Part shown: positions 30,841 through 33,846 of the stretch, piece after piece
Layout: each line of letters begins with the position of its first letter
Position numbering within the stretch: position 1 is the stretch's first letter
Source of the DNA: Branchiostoma floridae
Taxonomy: Eukaryota > Chordata > Leptocardii > Amphioxiformes > Branchiostomatidae
DNA: 33,846 nt
Assembly: GCF_000003815.2 (NCBI RefSeq)
Contig: NC_049983.1
Coordinates: 18,718,760-18,752,605 of the forward strand
Direction: 5' to 3'
The notes under the pieces: generated by a model
What the model was told of the DNA's origin: nothing
Database searches by the model: none
What the model saw: the letters and a program-made list of their open reading frames with translations, nothing else
Program-made: the position numbers and the translations under genes

Positions 30841-31200
30841 AAGCATGCTGAATAAAGTGTTCAGGAAGGGGCTTCAGAGACCTGTTGTGTTCCTTATATC
30901 TACACAGAATATAAGAACATTATATATGTTTTATCGCAGCGCAAAATTTGAGGCATCAAAAGTTTTTTTTTCTACATCGTCCACTTAGAGTCAATTTAAA
31001 GTTAGCACGAGGGTTACGAGATATTAACTATTACTATTGATAACACATTTTCAATGGTGGAGAATGCAGTGTAATATTCATCAATAAAGACGAACAAAGA
31101 ACTAAGATATGACTTGTCATCTTGAGATTTTTCGTCTTTGAGTTGGCGACATACATAAGTGTTTGTATCTATTGTGTTTTGGTCTGACTGGGCAGGTACA

Positions 31201-32364
31201 AAATGTGGACACTGCTTCTGATGGCACGAGCCCATAGCCCAACCCACATCGCGTCTAAACATAGACATGCAAAATAAAATTTGAAATGAAAATGGTTGCA
31301 GTCAAACTCTCATTGGTAGAGCTGAGGACTGCCATGCTATCATTGGTCTGCAGGGTTGTTACAATGACGCAGTTACTGCCATAGTTACCGTGGTTGAATT
31401 TCTCCGTCCACCTTTCCTGGCACTCCCCATCGAAGTCGGTTTGTTCTAGGCGAGAAACGCTTCATCTCATTTGACAAAACGACAAGAGCGAAACGTACCA
31501 GGTGAACAACAAAAGGTTTGTTGGTACTTTAATTTCTGTTTTTGATCACGCTTTCTTTATATTTAACACCTGTAGATCTCAGCTCCGGTCTAGGTTACGA
31601 CCGAAGATAACGAGTACACGATTTGATTTGAAAAACGTGGTAGCGGTAAAAATGCCAGACGAAAAATGTCAGATGGACCTGACAAGATTAAAAAGAAAAT
31701 TGTATGCAATTTATATGAATATGGCGAACTTAAACTTATTACATTGAAGCCTTTAATCAAGCATTAAAGCTGCTTGGATACCGAGAATCTACATCAATGA
31801 AAATTGGTTTATTAGCAAGCTATGTAAACACGGTTTTAGATTTAAGTTAATTCCTTTTGTACAACTCACAGAGGCCCATTTTCACAATGTTGGCTCAAAA
31901 TTTCCAGCTATGAATACATTTATCATAGAAGTCATGTTGGCCTGGTTAAAGGTGCAGATGGAACCACCTGACAACAAAATATGAACCAATTGTTATGGTG
32001 GAATTGAAATATTTCGATTGGTGGTTTACCAATTGTCTGGGAATCATTCATACAAAAGAAAATCCTCTTCATTCATGATTTAATGGAACAAGATGGAAAT
32101 TTGTGTACATACCAGTCATTTATAGGTAGATATGGTATACTGTGTAATGAATATACCTACTAGTATATGCAATTGTTATCATGTATTACACTAAAGTGGA
32201 AAATTCATTCAAGGTACGCCCATGATCATGTTGCCGACAGTAAATCGGCCCGTCATGAGAAATGTTAAGTGGTGAAAAGGACAAAGGATTAATAAGGATA
32301 TCAGTCGTTTCTACTTAGTTCAAAGTAACCTTAGTTCAAAGTAACCAAAAGATACATTTAATAG
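31201..32364. other. Intergenic sequence without a recognised feature
   Basis: An 81-codon plus frame at 31502-31747 matches no family known to me. The rest is AT-rich with no clear repeat partner inside the window. Confidence 0.4.
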
Positions 32365-32813
32365 GTGTACATTAGGGCTGGGTATCGGTACAGCGTACCG
32401 GTACAAAACCGGTTTTTCTTATTGGACCGGTCCAGAAAAACCGGACCTGAAAAAATTAGGTGGACCGGATGTTGGACCGATTAGAAAATTAACAGCTTAT
32501 TTTATCAGGCATTCACACGTTTTGGCGCTTGTAGGTGGAAGAAAATAACAAGAGTGAAGTAGAGTAGAGTTTATAGTAATTTCTACCAAGTTTTACAGCC
32601 AATCGTACAGGTGCAGTTAGTGTTGAAGGATTTTAAAACGCCGGTGTAAGTCTAATATTCCACCAAACAGATCTATTTGTAGTGAAATGGACCATTGGTA
32701 TGAGTCATACTGCATCAGGTCCAGGTTTAGGTCCGGACCTGGACCTGATCCTTTGGACCTGAACCGGACCTGGACCTGAATTTTTTGTACCGGTACCCAG
32801 CCCTAGTGTACAT
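32365..32813 (+). mobile_element. hAT-like MITE with exact 8-bp target duplication
   Basis: The element at 32373-32805 (433 bp) begins TAGGGCTGGGTATCGGTAC and ends with its reverse complement bearing one mismatch. GTGTACAT lies directly on both sides (32365-32372 and 32806-32813). An 8-bp duplication and TAGGG-type ends fit the hAT superfamily. The interior is rich in GGACC/GGTCC strings that fold on each other (ACCGGTCC, CAGGTCC). There is no transposase. Intact ends and duplication suggest a fairly recent insertion. Confidence 0.88.
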
Positions 32814-32817
32814 AGTT

Positions 32818-33560
32818 ATCTTCGCCAAGAAGATTATGTTTTTGTTGACATGGGTCTGTATGTAGGTCAACAGTATATAAGTCGAGAAATTGTGGATGGA
32901 ACTTTCTGATTTTTTGCAGGTGTGTAGCGGTTGTCGAAAGGCATGCTTACTTCTAAAACGGTTTACCTGGCGTTTTCCTACGGTACAGCAGCGAGCTTGG
33001 TATTTTTTCGTCGTTTTTTTTCGGGAAGCATAAGTCAAAACGCCGCTGGGCGATTTCCACGATATTTGGCAGGTGTGTAGCGGTTGTGGAAAGGATTGTC
33101 ATGTGCGATAATGGTTTAGCTAGCTTTTACCTATGGTGCTGTAGCTGGCTTTTATGTAATTGTGTTTGTCTGTGGACAAGATAACTCGAGATGTTCTTGA
33201 TGGATGCTAATGATATTTGGTTGATAGGTAGGGGACACAGAAAGGAAGGTCAAGTTCGATAATGGGCCTCCTGGCGACTTGTTTTGGTACTGGAAGAGAG
33301 CGTCAAAGTTTGCGCCTAAATTTTCCAGAAGTGCCAGGTTCACGATTTTTAAGTGGTGGATAGCTGTTGGGACTAGGAGTAAATGGTGTAATTTTTGGGC
33401 CCCCTAGCAGCTTGTTTGGAACTGCAGTGGGTCTTATAGTTCGTAACTTTTTAGATGGATAACTCCTGAGGGGATCGATGGATATTCTTTGTTTTTGGTA
33501 GGTAGGTATTTTGGGTGATTATCAACATAATGAGATGCAAATTATATAAATCACTATGTA
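32818..33560 (+). repeat. Degenerate array of related repeat units at the right end
   Basis: Several motifs recur in order with irregular spacing: TGTGTAGCGGTTGT(C/G)GAAAGG (32918 and 33072), GATATTTGG followed by GGTAGG, TCGATAATGGGCC / TTTTTGGGCCCCCTAGC, GATAACTC(G/C) (33181 and 33458), and CTGT...GGACAAG. They look like decayed copies or modules of a repeat with units of roughly 130-190 bp. No coding sequence is seen. Confidence 0.45.
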
Positions 33561-33846
33561 CTTAACATAATTACTTAGGGAAACTTCTATAACGGTCGGA
33601 ATATACTTGTGACGGAGTCACCTGATAGGACTTGAATCGACCCATAGATGTCTAAAAATAGAGAAGAAGTAGGTCAAGAGAGCCAGTGGAAGTAGAGGCT
33701 ACCTGATAAACAGACGTTGTCTTGGAAGCATGAAATTCTGATTGACCAGGGATGTTACCAGGTCATCTGTGTACTATTCGGCCAGGCTGGAGTCTGGTAG
33801 AGACTACTGGCTGAAAAAGTGCCTATAAGTAATAGTTACCCCATGG
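33561..33846. other. Right edge, nothing recognised
   Basis: No feature beyond a weak inverted motif (CCAGGCTGGAGTCTGGTAGAG / CTACTGGCTG near 33780-33815). Confidence 0.4.

Overview
The window is animal nuclear DNA: one intron-rich protein-coding gene surrounded by transposon debris, with two 100-base runs of N that are scaffold gaps. The gene product is close to vertebrate PSMD6, and the mixture of LINE, SINE and MITE-like repeats resembles what I associate with lancelets (Branchiostoma). I assign a cephalochordate with moderate confidence; another marine deuterostome is possible. No bacterial, viral or organellar segment is apparent.

The only gene I can support is PSMD6 (Rpn7), a lid subunit of the 26S proteasome regulatory particle, on the minus strand from 18574 (start) to 6080 (stop). 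Nine coding exons with GT-AG introns join in frame to exactly 389 codons plus stop, the usual length of the family. Intron 7 is about 7.1 kb and holds LINE pieces, a 167-bp minisatellite, an inverted repeat and a stretch that may be a cis-regulatory element. The promoter side carries a TCTCGCGAGA palindrome 35 bp before the ATG. Exon 4 is unusual: its last 72 coding bases plus the splice donor (84 bp in all) are present twice, 123 bp apart, with only two differences, both silent.

Positions 1-6079 lie downstream of the gene. They hold two gaps, several hairpins, candidate polyadenylation signals and a 101-bp fold-back element, but no recognisable gene.

Positions 18650-33846 are repeat-dominated. 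In order they contain a 240-bp MITE with long terminal inverted repeats, a LINE 3' tail, and a 1.06-kb element bounded by TTAA and perfect 35-bp inverted repeats. Next comes a tandem arrangement of an old repeat (R) and a young, nearly identical 2.3-kb segment (D) in the order R1-D1-R2-D2. After it lie two adjacent LINE C-terminal fragments, an old inverted copy of a hAT-like MITE, further R-family copies, a hAT-like MITE with an exact 8-bp target duplication, and a degenerate array at the right end. None of the open frames in this part looks like a host gene.
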